Below are positions 17,733 through 25,422 of a stretch of DNA of 64,000 nucleotides, one piece after another. The notes under the pieces are model-generated. The model saw only the letters and a list, made by a program, of their open reading frames with translations. It was not told the origin of the DNA and searched no databases. Position 1 is the first letter of the stretch, and each line of letters begins with the position of its first letter. The translations under genes were made by a program, and so were the position numbers. The DNA comes from CALFVT01 sp964513675 (lineage in GTDB: Bacteria; Pseudomonadota; Alphaproteobacteria; Caulobacterales; Maricaulaceae): assembly GCA_964513675.1 (NCBI GenBank), contig CAZEOD010000001.1:48109-112108 (forward strand), written 5' to 3'.

Positions 17733-18074
17733 ATGATACAAGCTTTCACCCCGTCCCTCATTATGTTTATTGCGACAGTAGCCATGACGGCGCTATTAAT
17801 TATGCCAATTTTACGTATAAATATAAAACATGATCTAACACGGTTTTACTGGCGCGGTTTTTGGATATTTTTAGCTTTAATTACCGCTTTTGCCGGCGGC
17901 CAGCAGATATTAGCTCTAGCGGGCGTTGAGGTCGAAAAAGCCTCAATCTTTTACTTAGTCGGCCTTTCAGCCGCCTATATCACATTTGTTGTCTTCGCAT
18001 GGTTCCGATTAACCTGGATTACGATTTGTGCTTTTGCACTCGGGTGTCTTCGCCGCTTGCGCCCCGCTAAATAA
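17733..18074 (+). CDS. Small four-helix membrane protein of unknown function
   Basis: A 113-residue, very hydrophobic protein I do not recognise. Helices lie at about residues 5-24, 41-58, 70-89 and 91-107, and it ends in a short basic tail (RRLRPAK). It follows prfC by 88 bp and converges on the PAN-domain gene with 2 bp between the stops. No motif suggests a function. Confidence 0.6.
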   Translation: MIQAFTPSLIMFIATVAMTALLIMPILRINIKHDLTRFYWRGFWIFLALITAFAGGQQILALAGVEVEKASIFYLVGLSAAYITFVVFAWFRLTWITICAFALGCLRRLRPAK

Positions 18075-18076
18075 CC

Positions 18077-19144
18077 CTAGCCGCCCGCCAGCCCTGTGAA
18101 GGCTTCACGGTTGACAGGTTTTACAGGAACAGAGGTAACCGTGGGAATGGCTTGGTCATTCGGCAAGGCTAAATCTTCTGCTGTTAAAACTTTTGGTACA
18201 GCGACATCATCATTTAAATGCCCATAAAGACTTCGCTGTCCGGCTTCTTCTGCGGAGAGGCGCGCGGTGTTTGCTAGGCGTTGAGGACGCTGCGCAGCAT
18301 AAGCTTTCGGGGGCGCAGCAGAAGCTTGCGGGGGTAAGGGCGCGCGCGGCTGCGCGTTTGGAGCCTCGCCCGTTAAGGCGCGTATCAGCCCGCCTCGGCG
18401 CGGCGCTTGAGCGGTTTGAGGCTGCTGGGGCTGCTGCGCTAAAGGCAGAGCTTGCGGGCGCTGCGATTGCGTCGATGCCGCCGCCGCGCGCGGGGGTAAT
18501 CCGTTAGATGTGCGCGTAATATGCGGCGCATTTTGCACGGGTGAGCTTTGGCGGCCTCTATTACCTTGAGCATTAAGGCGCTGCGGGGGCATAGATTGGC
18601 GATTGAGCTGTTGGGGAGCAGATCCGAGGCTATGGCGATAACGGCTCGCTTGGGGGGTGAGTTGATTAGGAAGCGCTTGGCGGATAACGCGGCGGCTGTG
18701 TCCAGATGTTGGCGTCTTCGGTGCCGTCATCCTTTTGGCATTTTGCGCCGGTATTGCCGGGCGGCGAGCGGGTGTGTTTTTCATCGTCTGCGGCGTTCCA
18801 ATGCGTGTTGTTCGCACACCGGCTGGAATGATCCGGCTTTGTCCCGTCGGGTTTATCACTTGACTTTGATTAGCGCTGACACTGATGAGGCTTTGGATCG
18901 GCGAGACAGCGCGGCTATTAAATTCGCAAATGCCGTCTTTTTGGCGTGGGTTAGCGCGAACGAAATTCCATCCTCGGCACGCCGCATCGCCTTGGCATTG
19001 GGCTTGGCATTGACTATGCGATGCCGCAGTTGTTGCCGCATAAGGCTGACCGGGCCGATATGTGCCGGGGTCAGAGGCTTGCACGAGCGGGCTGAGCATC
19101 AGGGTGGAAACTAGGGAAATAAACGCCGTTTGAATGTGCTGCAT
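18077..19144 (-). CDS. Secreted PAN/Apple-domain protein with Pro/Gln/Arg-rich tail
   Basis: A 355-residue exported protein. A signal peptide (residues 1-23, ending VQA-S) is followed by one PAN/Apple-like domain (about 24-92) with the Cys pattern CQAQCQGDAACRGWNFV...CEFNS. The remaining 250 residues are low complexity, rich in Pro, Gln, Ala and Arg, with no recognisable fold. PAN domains bind protein or carbohydrate; a surface or envelope-binding role is inference. The upstream gap holds a CtrA-like box with one mismatch. The neighbouring minus-strand gene also has a PAN domain, so the two may act together. Confidence 0.7.
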   Translation of the reverse strand: MQHIQTAFISLVSTLMLSPLVQASDPGTYRPGQPYAATTAASHSQCQAQCQGDAACRGWNFVRANPRQKDGICEFNSRAVSPIQSLISVSANQSQVINPTGQSRIIPAGVRTTRIGTPQTMKNTPARRPAIPAQNAKRMTAPKTPTSGHSRRVIRQALPNQLTPQASRYRHSLGSAPQQLNRQSMPPQRLNAQGNRGRQSSPVQNAPHITRTSNGLPPRAAAASTQSQRPQALPLAQQPQQPQTAQAPRRGGLIRALTGEAPNAQPRAPLPPQASAAPPKAYAAQRPQRLANTARLSAEEAGQRSLYGHLNDDVAVPKVLTAEDLALPNDQAIPTVTSVPVKPVNREAFTGLAGG

Positions 19145-19188
19145 GATATGCCTCGAATATGATTTGCAGCAATTATGCGCGAAGGGCG

Positions 19189-19203
19189 TTAGCGATTGGT
19201 TAA
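19189..19203. promoter_or_regulatory. Near-consensus CtrA box upstream of the PAN-domain gene
   Basis: Read on the minus strand this is TTAACCAATCGCTAA, that is TTAA-N7-CTAA, one mismatch from consensus. It sits 44 bp upstream of the PAN gene start, in the 66-bp gap between two minus-strand genes. Confidence 0.45.
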
Positions 19204-19210
19204 CTATAGT

Positions 19211-19915
19211 CTATTTTTGGGGGCCAAATGGCGCCGCCAGAACCATCGTCCAATATGTCGCGAGCTTTGTGGCGGGATTAAATTCCAGCGCAACACCAAA
19301 TTCTGTCACCTCATTGCTTAAAAGGGCTTCGTTATGGCCTTTACTATTTTTCCATCCTTGCAGAGCGTCTTCCCAGCTCCTTTGTCCTGCGGCAACATTT
19401 TCTAGCGCTGTGGAATATAAATATCCTTGCCGCCTAATGCGTATGCCGTGATGGGAGCCGTCTGTGCCTTCATGTTGGATAAGGCCGTGAAATGCAAGGT
19501 CGGCTGTGTGGACTTTAGCCGCGTCTTCAAGCTCCGTTTTCCAGCTGAGGGGGGCGAGGCCATATTGGGCGCGATATGCATTTACATCGCGAATAACAAT
19601 ATTCACATTAATGGGGGCGGGCTCAACAAGCTGAAAGGCGGAGTTTTCCCCAATTCCGCTATTCAGGCGACATTCGCCTTCGGGCTTTGAAATATCAGAT
19701 TGATAGAAAACATGGCCGCGGCAAATATGCTCGGTCTCAGCTTGGCACAGCGCTGTGCAGGCTTCGGGGGAGGATGTAGGGATGATTTTATATGTGCCGT
19801 CATTGGCTTTGCGCTGTCCAAACATGTCATCTGCATAGGATATGTGCGCGAAGGCCATAAAAGAGAATATAAAAATATAACGAAACAAAGCCATAATCAT
19901 TATATTAGCCTGCAT
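19211..19915 (-). CDS. Secreted protein with PAN and CAP (SCP/PR-1) domains
   Basis: A 234-residue exported protein. After a signal peptide (about residues 1-28) comes a PAN-like segment (about 30-90) with CTALCQAETEHICRGHVF and CRLNSG. A CAP domain follows (about 108-228) with LAPLSWKTELEDAAKVHTADLA, H..GTDGSHHGIRIRRQGY, ENVAAGQ and GHNEALLSNEVTEFGVA, the His and Glu positions of the CAP cavity. Bacterial CAP proteins are usually envelope-associated. A perfect TTAA-N7-TTAA box is 50 bp upstream. Together with the next gene it forms a PAN-protein pair. Several Met codons near the N-terminus leave the start uncertain by up to seven residues. Confidence 0.8.
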   Translation of the reverse strand: MQANIMIMALFRYIFIFSFMAFAHISYADDMFGQRKANDGTYKIIPTSSPEACTALCQAETEHICRGHVFYQSDISKPEGECRLNSGIGENSAFQLVEPAPINVNIVIRDVNAYRAQYGLAPLSWKTELEDAAKVHTADLAFHGLIQHEGTDGSHHGIRIRRQGYLYSTALENVAAGQRSWEDALQGWKNSKGHNEALLSNEVTEFGVALEFNPATKLATYWTMVLAAPFGPQK

Positions 19916-19965
19916 AAATATACACGCATATCAATATCACTCAGGTTAAATCATGGTCAGAGTCA

Positions 19966-19980
19966 TTAAAAAAATATTAA
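19966..19980. promoter_or_regulatory. CtrA box (TTAA-N7-TTAA) upstream of the CAP/PAN gene
   Basis: TTAAAAAAATATTAA matches TTAA-N7-TTAA exactly, 50 bp upstream of the CAP/PAN gene start. It overlaps the last codon and stop of the penicillin-binding protein gene. The A-rich core makes a chance match more likely than at the other boxes. Confidence 0.5.
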
Positions 19981-21971
19981 TTTTCAGACAACGCTGCTTC
20001 TTGAACAGGCGGGGGGGTTAAACCATTGGCTAGGTTTCGCTCACTTATCATAGCATCGGTTAGGTCTTGATAAAACGCAGTTATGGCTTGGCGGCGACTA
20101 TCCAGCTCAATATCCTCATCAGGTAAGATCGGGCGGTTTTTACGGCCTTTATGGGCTTCAAGCATGAAAGACTTCCAAATATCGACAGGGAGTAACCCGC
20201 CTGTAATTTTTCGCATGGGGCTATTGTCATCATTCCCCATCCAGACGCCGGTTGTATAATCCGCGGTAAAGCCGATGAACCATGCATCGCGGTAATCTTG
20301 GGATGTCCCCGTTTTACCGCCCGCAGGACGTTTGCCTAATTGAGCGCCGTGTCCCGTTCCGGATTCGACAACGTCTTGTAGTAGGCGTGTCATTTGCCGG
20401 GTGTTAGGTTTTGAATAGACACGCTCAGCCTCTCTTTTGGGGCGGGTATAGAGGTCATCGCCTGCCGTGTTTTTTATACGCTCTATTAAATAAGGCGTGA
20501 TCTTTCGGCCTTGGTTAGGAAAAACCATATAAGCGCCGACCATGTCATCTAATGTCACTTCGGATGAGCCAAGGGCCAAAGAATAAGTCGCCCGTAGATT
20601 TGTACGCAGGCCAAAGCGGCGGCCAAGACTTGCGACTTTATCGGGGCCAATTTCTGCGCAGACCTTTGCGGCGATCGTATTAATCGACAGTTTAAGCGCT
20701 TCGCGCAGCGTCATCGGCCCGCGATATCGTTTGGTATAATTTTCCGGTGACCAGCCATTTATATCTGTTGGCCTGTCCACCCGTATGGTTCCTGATGTAA
20801 AGCCGTTCTCAAGCGCGGCGGCATATACGAAAGTCTTAAATGATGAACCGGGTTGACGTTTGGCCTGCACCGCACGGTTAAACTTGCTGGCTGTGTAATC
20901 CCGCCCGCCAATCATAGCGATGATTGCGCCGGTTTGGTTGTCGGTTGAGATGAGCGCAGCTTCCGACACTTTCTTGCGTTTATGCTCTTTTTCCAAAATC
21001 GACTCTGCTGCGTTTTTGGCGTGTTTTTGCATCTCGGGATCAATCGTAATTTGAATGACCAGATCGGGGTTTTTATACCCAACCAACTCATGCGCGCGCT
21101 CTGCGGTGTAATCAAAAACATGCCCAATGAGCTCATCGTCAATATAGCTATCAGTTGTGTCAATAATCACAGGCGGGTTTGTCATAGCCTCGGACATATC
21201 CAGAGTGGAAATAAACCCGTTGACGCGCATACGGTCGAGCACGAGCTGCGCCCGTGTCCATGCCGCATCAAAATTGCGTATCGGGTCATATGTGCTCGGC
21301 GCTTTGGGAATCCCTGCCAATAAGGCCGCTTCTGCGAGCGTAATTTGTTTGGCGGATTTCCCGAAATAACGCTGCGAGGCGGCTTCGATACCGACAATGC
21401 GGCGGCCTAGATCAATACGGTTTAAATAAAGCTCGAGGATTTCCTGTTTCGAGAGAATTTGCTCCATCTCATAGGCGAGCCACATTTCTTGAACTTTGCG
21501 TTTATAGGTTTGCTCGCGCGTTAGAACGAGATTTTTAACGAGCTGCTGCGTTAGGGTCGAGCCGCCCTGCGCTTTACGGCCAGATTTAGTGTTTTCAAAA
21601 AAGGCGCGTAAGATGGCTTTACGGTCAATTCCCGGGTGTGAATAAAACCGTTCATCTTCAATCGCTAAAAATGCATTAGGCAGATAGGGCGGCAGTTCGG
21701 TTATTTTCAGCGGACGCCCAATATAAGGGCCGCGATGTCCGATAACATGGCCTGTGCTATCAACAAGCGTGTAATTGGTTTCGAGGTTAAGCTCCCACAT
21801 TTTGGCTTTATCGGGGAGTTGGGGAATACCTTGCAGAACAAATTGACGGCCAAAGGCATAAGCGACGGCGGTAATAATCAAGAGGAGTGTAATAACGGAT
21901 AGCCATATCGTCCGCTTGCGGCGCAAGGCGTTATCATTAGCAGCATCAATGTCAGCACGAAATGTTGGCAT
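19977..21971 (-). CDS. Class A penicillin-binding protein (PBP1 family)
   Basis: Bifunctional peptidoglycan glycosyltransferase/transpeptidase, inner-membrane anchored. From the ATG at 21971 it has 664 residues: one N-terminal helix, a GT51 domain with EDERFYSHPGID and GGSTLTQQLVKN, then a transpeptidase domain with the SxxK motif in PGSSFKTF, SIN and KTGTSQDYRDAW. The in-frame ATG at 22055 would add 28 residues overlapping the divergent gene and is rejected. The short C-terminus after the KTG box is typical of PBP1c/1a-like short forms. It precedes the CAP/PAN gene on the same strand. Confidence 0.9.
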   Translation of the reverse strand: MPTFRADIDAANDNALRRKRTIWLSVITLLLIITAVAYAFGRQFVLQGIPQLPDKAKMWELNLETNYTLVDSTGHVIGHRGPYIGRPLKITELPPYLPNAFLAIEDERFYSHPGIDRKAILRAFFENTKSGRKAQGGSTLTQQLVKNLVLTREQTYKRKVQEMWLAYEMEQILSKQEILELYLNRIDLGRRIVGIEAASQRYFGKSAKQITLAEAALLAGIPKAPSTYDPIRNFDAAWTRAQLVLDRMRVNGFISTLDMSEAMTNPPVIIDTTDSYIDDELIGHVFDYTAERAHELVGYKNPDLVIQITIDPEMQKHAKNAAESILEKEHKRKKVSEAALISTDNQTGAIIAMIGGRDYTASKFNRAVQAKRQPGSSFKTFVYAAALENGFTSGTIRVDRPTDINGWSPENYTKRYRGPMTLREALKLSINTIAAKVCAEIGPDKVASLGRRFGLRTNLRATYSLALGSSEVTLDDMVGAYMVFPNQGRKITPYLIERIKNTAGDDLYTRPKREAERVYSKPNTRQMTRLLQDVVESGTGHGAQLGKRPAGGKTGTSQDYRDAWFIGFTADYTTGVWMGNDDNSPMRKITGGLLPVDIWKSFMLEAHKGRKNRPILPDEDIELDSRRQAITAFYQDLTDAMISERNLANGLTPPPVQEAALSEN

Positions 21972-22006
21972 AATTCTCGCTAGCCTAAATCCTCTTTCAA
22001 AGCTAG

Positions 22007-22513
22007 ATGTCTTACATGACAGACTCACAACATAATAAGCACGGCTCGTCTTCACAGTCTAACGCCTTCTGGAAAACCAAAAATATGGCGGAATTAAGCC
22101 GCGATGAATGGGAAAGCCTCTGTGACGGCTGTGGAAAATGCTGTTGCATCCGACTCGAAGATGAAGATACGGGGGCCATTTATATTACGGATGTGGCCTG
22201 TAAGCTGTTTGATTCGGGGCAATGCAGCTGCTCTGACTATCCAAATCGGTCAAAAAACGTACCGGATTGCGTGACTTTAACGCCGAATAATGTCTCGCAG
22301 CTTCATTGGATGCCGCAAACCTGTGCCTATCGCCTTGTCGCTAATGGCGATGATTTACCGCATTATCATCACCTTGTTAGCGGCTCTCGGCAGAGTATTC
22401 ATGAGGCAGGGATGAGCGTGCAAGACGCGGTTTATTCCGAGGACGATATTGATGAAGATGATATCCCGCGCCGCATTGTGATTTGGCCCGGTGAGCCGGA
22501 TATTGGTGAATAA
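22007..22513 (+). CDS. YcgN-family cysteine cluster protein
   Basis: Member of the YcgN/UPF0260 family, 168 residues, function unknown. The cysteine-rich core CDGCGKCCCIRLEDEDTG is followed by ITDVACKLFDSGQCSCSDY and NVPDC, and by the conserved LHWMPQTCAYR block, suggesting a bound metal or Fe-S centre. The first 26 residues are polar and not part of the family; a start at the third or fourth Met is possible. Divergent from the penicillin-binding protein gene; 78 bp upstream of the GTA cluster. Confidence 0.88.
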   Translation: MSYMTDSQHNKHGSSSQSNAFWKTKNMAELSRDEWESLCDGCGKCCCIRLEDEDTGAIYITDVACKLFDSGQCSCSDYPNRSKNVPDCVTLTPNNVSQLHWMPQTCAYRLVANGDDLPHYHHLVSGSRQSIHEAGMSVQDAVYSEDDIDEDDIPRRIVIWPGEPDIGE

Positions 22514-22591
22514 GCCGCGGGCCTAAGCTCTAACGCCTGATAAAAATAATATATATATCCACGCGCTGTTGGCTGGCGTCATAATGTAATC
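22514..22591 (+). promoter_or_regulatory. Putative promoter region of the GTA cluster
   Basis: This 78-bp gap precedes the first GTA gene. It contains an AT run (AAAATAATATATATATCC around 22542) that could bend or bind IHF, and a CATAAT element about 12 bp before the ATG. In Caulobacter the GTA promoter is activated by GafY/GafZ with IHF; no specific GafY site can be recognised by eye. Location is inferred from the start of the co-directional cluster. Confidence 0.35.
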
Positions 22592-22924
22592 ATGACATTT
22601 ATAGATCCTGCCCCGCTTGAGCGCGCCATAGGTCATATGGTTGAGCAAATGAACGCCTATCCGGCTGATGTTGATGAGATGCCGTTGGAGGCGTGTGAAA
22701 AGCTTGCCAAAGCGATCAGTGTGCATGTGAAAGCTGTGCAGGATATTACCGCTCACAATGCGCGCTGCGCCGCGCAAGAGGATGATAAAAAATATCTAAG
22801 CTATGAAAACCTACCCCCGCCGAGTCCAGAAGAGCGAGCCCGATTTATTAAACGGCTTACACATCTCTACAATCGCCTCAATGCCGGCCGCGAAATACCA
22901 AGCCCTGATACAGGGACTTCGTGA
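22592..22924 (+). CDS. Putative GTA small terminase (g1-like)
   Basis: A 110-residue, mostly helical, charged protein immediately upstream of the large terminase. In Rhodobacter the first GTA gene at this position encodes the small terminase TerS; the size and position fit, but the sequence has no motif I can recognise. The middle holds ACEKLAKAISVHVKAVQDITAHN, a probable long helix. Its 3' end overlaps the following gene in another frame, by 44 or 122 nt depending on the terminase start. Function is inferred from synteny. Confidence 0.55.
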   Translation: MTFIDPAPLERAIGHMVEQMNAYPADVDEMPLEACEKLAKAISVHVKAVQDITAHNARCAAQEDDKKYLSYENLPPPSPEERARFIKRLTHLYNRLNAGREIPSPDTGTS

Positions 22925-24155
22925 ACATGATCCGGCACATATGGAGTATCTCTGGGCGCTTTATGCGCGTCCAGATCAATGGCCGCCCGAGAGTGATTGG
23001 CTGATATGGTTACTTCTTGGTGGGCGCGGCTCTGGTAAAACACGGGCCGGCGCAGAGTGGATACGCCGAAAGGTCAGTTACGGTGCGGGGCGCATTGCCT
23101 TAGTCGCGCCAAGTTTTAATGATGCGCGTGAGGTGATGATCGAGGGAGAAAGCGGCTTACGCCATATTGGCTATCCAGATGAAAGACCGCAATTCATCTC
23201 CTCGCGGCGGCGGCTGGAATGGCCCAATGGTGCCGTTGGGCAGGTTTTTTCATCCGAAGATCCAGATAGTCTACGCGGGCCGCAATTTGAATATGCCTGG
23301 GCGGATGAGTTTTGCGCATGGAGCTATCCGGCAGATACATTATCTAATTTACGAATGGGCCTTCGCTTGGGGCCGCATCCGCAATTAGTGGTTACGACAA
23401 CGCCGCGCCCCCTGCCGGCGCTTAAAAACCTCATGAAACTGCGCGGGCTGATTACAAGCCATATGAAAACGCAGGATAATGATGGCTTCCTTGCGCCCGG
23501 GTTTATTGCCGCGATGGAAGATAGTTACGGCGGTACGCGGCTGGGGCGGCAGGAACTTGACGGGGAATTTATTGAAGACTTACCAGGCGCACTGTGGAGT
23601 CGGGCGATGTTGGAGTCCTGCCGAACAGAAGCCCGTTCGCAATATGACCGCCTCATTATAGCGCTCGACCCACCTGTGACGGGGCATAAAAACTCGGATG
23701 CTTGCGGTATGATCGTGGCGGGCCGTGTTGGCCAGGGACGGGAGGCCCGCGCGTTTATTTTAGAAGATGCTACGCTTCAAGGCGTTAGTCCTGAAAGCTG
23801 GGCCGCCATGGCCGTTGGTCTTTATCAAAGTTGGGAGGCTGATTATATATTAGCCGAAACGAACCAAGGGGGAGATCTTGTTAAAACCGTTTTACATATG
23901 ATTGACCCAAGCGTTCCCGTCCGCACTGTTTTTGCAAGCCGAGGAAAACGGTTGCGGGCAGAGCCTGTGGCAGCGCTTTATGGGCAAGGCCGCGTTCACC
24001 ATATTGGCTCTAATTTTGCGGCGCTGGAAGATGAACTTTGCCTGATTGGGACAGATAATTTGCGTAAAAGCCCAGATAGAGCCGATGCGCTTGTTTGGGC
24101 GGTAACAGATTTACTTCTCTCTAAAAACTCGCGCCCCACTATTCGCGGTTTTTAG
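22803..24155 (+). CDS. GTA large terminase (g2)
   Basis: ATP-driven DNA-packaging motor of the GTA, which fills heads with host DNA. The ATPase domain shows Walker A GGRGSGKT (residues 73-80 of the 450-residue reading) and Walker B-like YAWADEF; the nuclease domain begins near IIALDPPVTG with metal-binding acidic residues (ALDPP, AETNQGG, DRADALVWA). The start is uncertain: ATG at 22881 (424 residues) would shorten the overlap with g1 to 44 nt and fits family length better than 22803; neither has a strong ribosome site. The portal gene does not follow directly, unlike the usual GTA order. Confidence 0.9.
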   Translation: MKTYPRRVQKSEPDLLNGLHISTIASMPAAKYQALIQGLREHDPAHMEYLWALYARPDQWPPESDWLIWLLLGGRGSGKTRAGAEWIRRKVSYGAGRIALVAPSFNDAREVMIEGESGLRHIGYPDERPQFISSRRRLEWPNGAVGQVFSSEDPDSLRGPQFEYAWADEFCAWSYPADTLSNLRMGLRLGPHPQLVVTTTPRPLPALKNLMKLRGLITSHMKTQDNDGFLAPGFIAAMEDSYGGTRLGRQELDGEFIEDLPGALWSRAMLESCRTEARSQYDRLIIALDPPVTGHKNSDACGMIVAGRVGQGREARAFILEDATLQGVSPESWAAMAVGLYQSWEADYILAETNQGGDLVKTVLHMIDPSVPVRTVFASRGKRLRAEPVAALYGQGRVHHIGSNFAALEDELCLIGTDNLRKSPDRADALVWAVTDLLLSKNSRPTIRGF

Positions 24156-24231
24156 GTTTACGGCCATATAATATCAGCCATTTCTCTGGTTTAAGGTTTG
24201 CGCCGCAGCAGCGGCTCTGGCAAGCTGGGTC

Positions 24232-24762
24232 ATGATTGAAACTTTCGCGCCCGCCCTTATTGTTTTAACGGTTTTATTATTTGCTTGGCTTTGGACGACC
24301 CGCCGTAAGCCCGATTTCAAAGCGCCGGAGACAAAAGCCTTTAATCCGGCTATTTTTTATAATTTTAGCTTACGGCCAAGCCTTTTCGTCAATCAATCTG
24401 AACAGGCCTTATTTGCGGTTTTATATAAACGGCTCACGCCTCAATACCGCGTATTTTCGAAAGTCCGCTTGGAAGATATTATTGGTGTTAAGCCGCATCG
24501 CGGAGATGCCCAAACGGCGTGGTCATTGCGCGGGCGTGTGAAAAGCCGCCATGTTGATTTCCTGATTGTAACGCCGCAAGGGGCTCCTCTTATGATTATC
24601 GAGCTTGATGGTCGTTCGCATCAATCTGCGGCGGCGAAGCGCCCTGATGCGTTTAAAAATGGGCTAGCAAAAGCCGTGGGCCTTCCCCTGCGCCGTGTGA
24701 CGGTAGGACAGGATTTTCACGGCTTTGTGAGCAAAATAAAGACGGAACTGCCGCGGTCTTAA
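24232..24762 (+). CDS. DUF2726 protein inserted in the GTA cluster
   Basis: A 176-residue protein with one N-terminal membrane helix (about 6-22) and a DUF2726 domain: LFVNQSEQALFAVLYKRL, VFSKVRLEDII, VDFLIVTPQGAPLMIIELDGRSH and a C-terminal GLPLRRV. The D..I..IELDG..H pattern resembles the PD-(D/E)XK nuclease-like core proposed for this family. It lies between GTA terminase and portal, a place normally without extra genes. Whether it acts in GTA function or is a bystander is unknown. Confidence 0.75.
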   Translation: MIETFAPALIVLTVLLFAWLWTTRRKPDFKAPETKAFNPAIFYNFSLRPSLFVNQSEQALFAVLYKRLTPQYRVFSKVRLEDIIGVKPHRGDAQTAWSLRGRVKSRHVDFLIVTPQGAPLMIIELDGRSHQSAAAKRPDAFKNGLAKAVGLPLRRVTVGQDFHGFVSKIKTELPRS

Positions 24763-24773
24763 ACAGCTGTTAA
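24759..24773. promoter_or_regulatory. CtrA box (TTAA-N7-TTAA) inside the GTA region
   Basis: TTAAACAGCTGTTAA is an exact TTAA-N7-TTAA; its core AACAGCTGTT is also a perfect palindrome. It overlaps the stop codon of the DUF2726 gene and is 36 bp upstream of the next gene start, a position suited to activation or repression of that gene and possibly of the downstream portal-to-tail genes. Confidence 0.6.
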
Positions 24774-24809
24774 CCGTAATCACGTCATGATGCGCTATAA
24801 ACATAGAGT

Positions 24810-25262
24810 ATGGATATGACACAGGCACCGAAAAATAAGACGCTTTCAAGTAGTTTAAAGCCTCGCCAAGATTTAAAAGCGGCCTCAAAAGAGCTCGCGG
24901 CCTTAAACCGTGAATTGGCTACGCAAATGATTGTTTTGGCTAGTCAAACCGGCGATGTAAATGCCTTGACGCAATCGGCCTCTATGCTGCGGCGCTCTCA
25001 AAACCGCTTTGGCCCTGAGAATACACCGCAGGAAAATGCCGAGATTCATTTAATATTGGCGAGCACTTTGTTCCAAATCGCCCGCGCCGAACATAATGCA
25101 GATATATTACAACAGGCAATTACTGAATATCGCCACGCGATAACTCTGGCGTCAGTGACGAGCAATGAGCGGTTGCGTGCGCGTATTCGCAAGGACTATG
25201 CTGCGGCAAAAGATTATAGCCGCGATATGAGCGTTAACCCATCCCGCAAAGGCGCGGCATAA
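24810..25262 (+). CDS. TPR-like helical protein inserted in the GTA cluster
   Basis: A 150-residue protein I cannot assign firmly. Residues 60-140 read as two helical hairpins of tetratricopeptide type: NAEIHLILASTLFQIARAE, then ILQQAITEYRHAITLAS and RLRARIRKDYAAAKDY. The N-terminus is Lys-rich. It has its own upstream gap with a perfect CtrA box, so it may be the first gene of a transcription unit leading into the capsid genes, although 160 bp of gene-free sequence separates it from the portal gene. Confidence 0.6.
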   Translation: MDMTQAPKNKTLSSSLKPRQDLKAASKELAALNRELATQMIVLASQTGDVNALTQSASMLRRSQNRFGPENTPQENAEIHLILASTLFQIARAEHNADILQQAITEYRHAITLASVTSNERLRARIRKDYAAAKDYSRDMSVNPSRKGAA

Positions 25263-25422
25263 CGGGACTGAAAACAATCAGTTTTTCCCAAAGGGCTTGA
25301 GATAAATCCTCACCCCCCAGTTTTCACGCTATCTTTCATTCATCGTCAGAAATGACTTCGATATTTCTTACGGCTTAATTATCGCAGCCGTCTGAATATC
25401 ATGACAAAGATAGACCTTATTT
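25263..25422 (+). promoter_or_regulatory. 160-bp gap before the GTA portal gene
   Basis: No coding signal on either strand. It includes a weak ACTG/CAGT hairpin followed by TTTTT near 25267-25290, which could partly terminate the preceding gene, and AT-rich sequence just before the portal ATG. A second GTA promoter or an antitermination target here is possible but not demonstrable by eye. Confidence 0.25.

Larger units (their letters stand above)
22592..24155 (+). mobile_element. Gene transfer agent cluster, head end (g1-g2)
   Basis: First part of a Rhodobacter/Caulobacter-type GTA cluster: putative small terminase and large terminase. It is interrupted by two non-canonical genes (24232-25262) before the portal gene. 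No integrase, excisionase, phage repressor or replication genes flank it, which fits a vertically inherited GTA rather than a prophage. Confidence 0.85.

Noticed and set aside
18548..19114. 188-codon open frame on the plus strand opposite the PAN-domain gene
   Set aside because: It is a shadow of GC-rich repeats in the minus-strand gene; the minus-strand frame has a signal peptide and PAN cysteine pattern.
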